From: Candidatus Aenigmatarchaeota archaeon
Lineage (GTDB): Archaea > Aenigmatarchaeota > Aenigmatarchaeia > CG10238-14 > SCSR01
Assembly (NCBI GenBank): GCA_018304615.1
Contig: JAGVVV010000011.1
Coordinates: 1-58,775 of the forward strand
Direction of reading: 5' to 3'
DNA length: 58,775 bases
In this document: piece by piece, positions 56,416 through 58,775 of the stretch
How positions within the stretch are numbered: position 1 is the stretch's first letter
Layout of the letters: each line of letters opens with the position of its first letter
The notes under the pieces: generated by a model
What the model was told of the DNA's origin: nothing
The model's database searches: none
What the model saw: the letters and a program-made list of their open reading frames with translations, nothing else
Position numbers and translations under genes: made by a program

Positions 56416-56586
56416 TTATAATGGACGGCGTTTGGGACGAAGTTGCTTGGAGCCGCATCTCCTGCACTTTATTTTTCTTAATTTCACTTTTATCGGGTCA
56501 GCCTTCCTTTTCGTCTTGCAGACTCTACAAACGTAAACTCTCAAGTACAGTCTGGCCATCGCCTCAGGGTAAGTTTTCTTTCCCAT
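56416..56586 (-). CDS. rpl40e: Ribosomal protein eL40 (not in ORF track)
   Basis: MGKKTYPEAMARLYLRVYVCRVCKTKRKADPIKVKLRKIKCRRCGSKQLRPKRRPL. Confidence 0.92.
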   Translation of the reverse strand: MGKKTYPEAMARLYLRVYVCRVCKTKRKADPIKVKLRKIKCRRCGSKQLRPKRRPL

Positions 56587-56655
56587 TAAACCACTTCTTA
56601 ACTTTTAACTTAGGTAAATTTAAATACTACACAGGTTATCTATTCTTGAAATTCA

Positions 56656-57234
56656 ATGTTAAAATCTGAGATAAGAATCCTCGGATTTGATGATGGGGCT
56701 TTTGAACGAACAGACAATCAAGTTCTTGTTATCGGGGTAATTTTCAGAGGTGGGAAATTTTTGGACGGGGCATTGAAGACCGAGGTAACTGTTGACGGGA
56801 ACGACGCCACCGACAAAATAGTTAAACTTATTAACTCTACCAGACATAAACAACAGTTAAAAATAATCATGTTCGACGGCATCACATTAGGCGGTTTCAA
56901 CATCGTAGACATAAAAAAAATCCACGAGGAGACAAGGATTCCGGTTCTTGTCATCAACAGGAAGCACCCTGATGTGAAGAAAGTCAGGAAAGCCCTGAAG
57001 ATGTTCGAGGATTACAAGGAAAGATGGAAGATGATAAAGAACGCAGGAAGAATAAAGAGATTTAAGGTCAGAGATTCAAAAGATATTTTCTATCAGTCGG
57101 CCGGGATAGATGATAAATTGGCAAAGGAAGTCATAACATTGAGCACGACTCGAAGTTACATTCCAGAACCATTGAGAGCTGCACACTTGATCGCGACCGC
57201 AGTAGTGAAGGGAGAGAGTTATGGCAGGGCTTAG
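56656..57234 (+). CDS. DUF99 family protein
   Basis: EIRILGFDDGAF...; IIMFDGITLGGFNIVDIKKIHEETRIPVLVINRKHPD. Confidence 0.92.
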   Translation: MLKSEIRILGFDDGAFERTDNQVLVIGVIFRGGKFLDGALKTEVTVDGNDATDKIVKLINSTRHKQQLKIIMFDGITLGGFNIVDIKKIHEETRIPVLVINRKHPDVKKVRKALKMFEDYKERWKMIKNAGRIKRFKVRDSKDIFYQSAGIDDKLAKEVITLSTTRSYIPEPLRAAHLIATAVVKGESYGRA

Positions 57235-57760
57235 AAAATCTTGGGACAGGTTGACCGGCGGACCTTTCGGATATGTGGTTTACGCTGTTTTGGGAATTCT
57301 GATTGCATTCATTGCAAACCAAGCCCTCGCATTCGCACTTGAAACTGATTTGCCTGTTGTCGCAGTTGTGAGTAATTCGATGACGCATGATTCTACCACT
57401 CCTCAAGTCCATTACCAGTGGCTTCAGAGCAACATGAATTACAACAAGAGTTACATAGATTCATGGCCAGTGAAAGACGGATTTCTGATCGGAGATCTTC
57501 CGATAATCGAAGGATCATCTGAATACAATGTCGGCGATGTTATTGTCTATTCGATACAAGACCAGCCTGTACCGATTATTCACAGAATCATTTCAATCAA
57601 TCCCGATGGAAGCTTCATGACAAAGGGAGACCACAACAGCGGTCTGCTTTCATTCGAGCACAGCGTCAAACCCTCGCAAGTCCATGGAAAGGTAATCTTT
57701 ATAGTCCCTAAACTCGGTTACTTTAAGGTTATAGTTTCAAGGTTGACAGGCGGAATTTGA
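57221..57760 (+). CDS. Signal peptidase I (S26B-like)
   Basis: VVAVVSNSMTHD, IIHRIISINPDGSFMTKGDHN, single N-terminal TM. Confidence 0.88.
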   Translation: MAGLRKSWDRLTGGPFGYVVYAVLGILIAFIANQALAFALETDLPVVAVVSNSMTHDSTTPQVHYQWLQSNMNYNKSYIDSWPVKDGFLIGDLPIIEGSSEYNVGDVIVYSIQDQPVPIIHRIISINPDGSFMTKGDHNSGLLSFEHSVKPSQVHGKVIFIVPKLGYFKVIVSRLTGGI

Positions 57761-58125
57761 ATGAAATTTTGCGAAAAATGTGGAAGCCTTCTCGTCGTCG
57801 AGAAGAGGACGAAGAACATTTACCTAGTGTGTAGAAAATGCGGTAGAGAAACTAAAGGCAAGAACGAGAAGGTAGAAATTACTGAGGTCATCCAGAGTGC
57901 CAAGAGGGGGATAGTCGTCATGGGAAAGGACGAGGGTCTCGGAGAATTGCCGAAATGGGAAAGGACGAGGGTCTCGGAGAATTGCCGAAAACTCACATCG
58001 TCTGTCCTAACTGCGAGCATGGGGAAGCTGCATGGTGGATGCAGCAGACGCGTTCTGCAGACGAACCTCCGACTTTGTTCTACAAGTGCATCAAATGCGG
58101 ATACGGCTGGAGAAGCTACGGGTAG
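57761..58125 (+). pseudogene. tfs: Transcription factor S (RpoM/TFS), frameshifted by a 35-bp tandem duplication
   Basis: MKFCEKCGSLLVVEK... N-terminal ribbon; removing one 35-bp copy restores ELPKTHIVCPNCEHGEAAWWMQQTRSADEPPTLFYKCIKCGYGWRSYG*. Confidence 0.93.
57920..57989. repeat. Perfect 35-bp tandem duplication (2 copies)
   Basis: atgggaaaggacgagggtctcggagaattgccgaa x2 at 57920-57954 and 57955-57989. Confidence 0.98.
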
Positions 58126-58165
58126 AATTTTATATTCCTTTTACAATTAATTTAATGGTAATTTG

Positions 58166-58492
58166 ATGGGAAACTCTAATTCTCAACTGGTAAGAGAAGT
58201 AACTGTAGAACGACCTTATGTCGAAGTTTTAATGAATAATGGTTTGAAGGATGAATTGGATAATCTTGCTGATCCAAGTTGTTCATGGATAAATTATGAA
58301 CCTTCTAAGGATACTTTGCTTAAGAATCGTTCTGATGTTCCAACCGTGCGTGCATATTTAAAATCTGAACGATATGTAGATGAACATCCTCAAGAAGATT
58401 TTAAACTTTCCGATGAAGAACTTCTTTTTTTAGCTAGAGCTGACGGTTCTTTAGAGTTTCTTGAAGACATCAGAAATATTCCAGCCATGTGA
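58166..58492 (+). CDS. Hypothetical protein
   Basis: 108-aa ORF. Confidence 0.55.
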   Translation: MGNSNSQLVREVTVERPYVEVLMNNGLKDELDNLADPSCSWINYEPSKDTLLKNRSDVPTVRAYLKSERYVDEHPQEDFKLSDEELLFLARADGSLEFLEDIRNIPAM

Positions 58493-58629
58493 AAATATTT
58501 TCGAGGTATAGTTGAAAAACTTTTGAAAAACTTTATCCAAAAATGACTGAAGCCGACTGGACTTTCATAGACGAACATGCATTTCCAAAAAAATCTCAAG
58601 TATAAGAATTTTTAATTCCAGTTCTAATT

Positions 58630-58775
58630 GTGTACGAATACTATCTGCCGAAAAAGATTTCCGAACTCGATCTGAAGAGAGACAGGATGGTTTCTATTCT
58701 CGGTAAAGTTCTAGAACTTAAGGAGAATGGATTCATTCTTTTAGATGATTCAGGAAAAGTTGAAGTGATTTCAGA
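58630..58775 (+). CDS. OB-fold-like protein, truncated by window end
   Basis: MYEYYLPKKISELDLKRDRMVSILGKVLELKENGFILLDDSGKVEVIS; GTG start. Confidence 0.55.
   Translation, partial: MYEYYLPKKISELDLKRDRMVSILGKVLELKENGFILLDDSGKVEVIS

Noticed and set aside
1-58775. CRISPR array or cas operon
   Set aside because: No regularly spaced repeats and no Cas1/Cas2; the RecB-like gene lacks Cas4 cysteines and neighbours.

Overview
Archaeal chromosomal window, most likely from a DPANN-type lineage. That assignment is inferred from leaderless and overlapping genes, many tRNA introns and a fused PriS-PriL primase, and was not tested phylogenetically. Most of it is core housekeeping: a ribosomal-protein super-operon broken into two divergent halves (uL3...uS14 on +, uS8...SecY...eL14-Cbf5 on -), uL13/uS9/RpoN/RpoK, GuaA, ArgS, SerS, TyrS, enolase, apgM, RtcA, the primase/GINS/eL42/eS27 cluster, eL40 and DUF99. 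I resolved four tRNA genes: Met(CAT) with intron, Gly(CCC) with an anticodon-loop intron plus a D-loop insertion, Ser(TGA) with a 68-nt intron, and Gly(TCC). Two tRNA fragments are also present. Accessory material sits between and inside the conserved operons: two LAGLIDADG endonucleases, unknown ORFs spliced into ribosomal operons (one flanked by a 28-bp near-perfect direct repeat), a RecB/Cas4-like nuclease coupled to an unknown protein, and a secreted protein with a defensin-like cysteine pattern. Two genes carry visible frame disruptions: a 35-bp tandem duplication in transcription factor S and a C10 homopolymer in a small regulator-like ORF. No CRISPR array or rRNA was seen. All homology calls come from motif recognition by eye; no database search was run.
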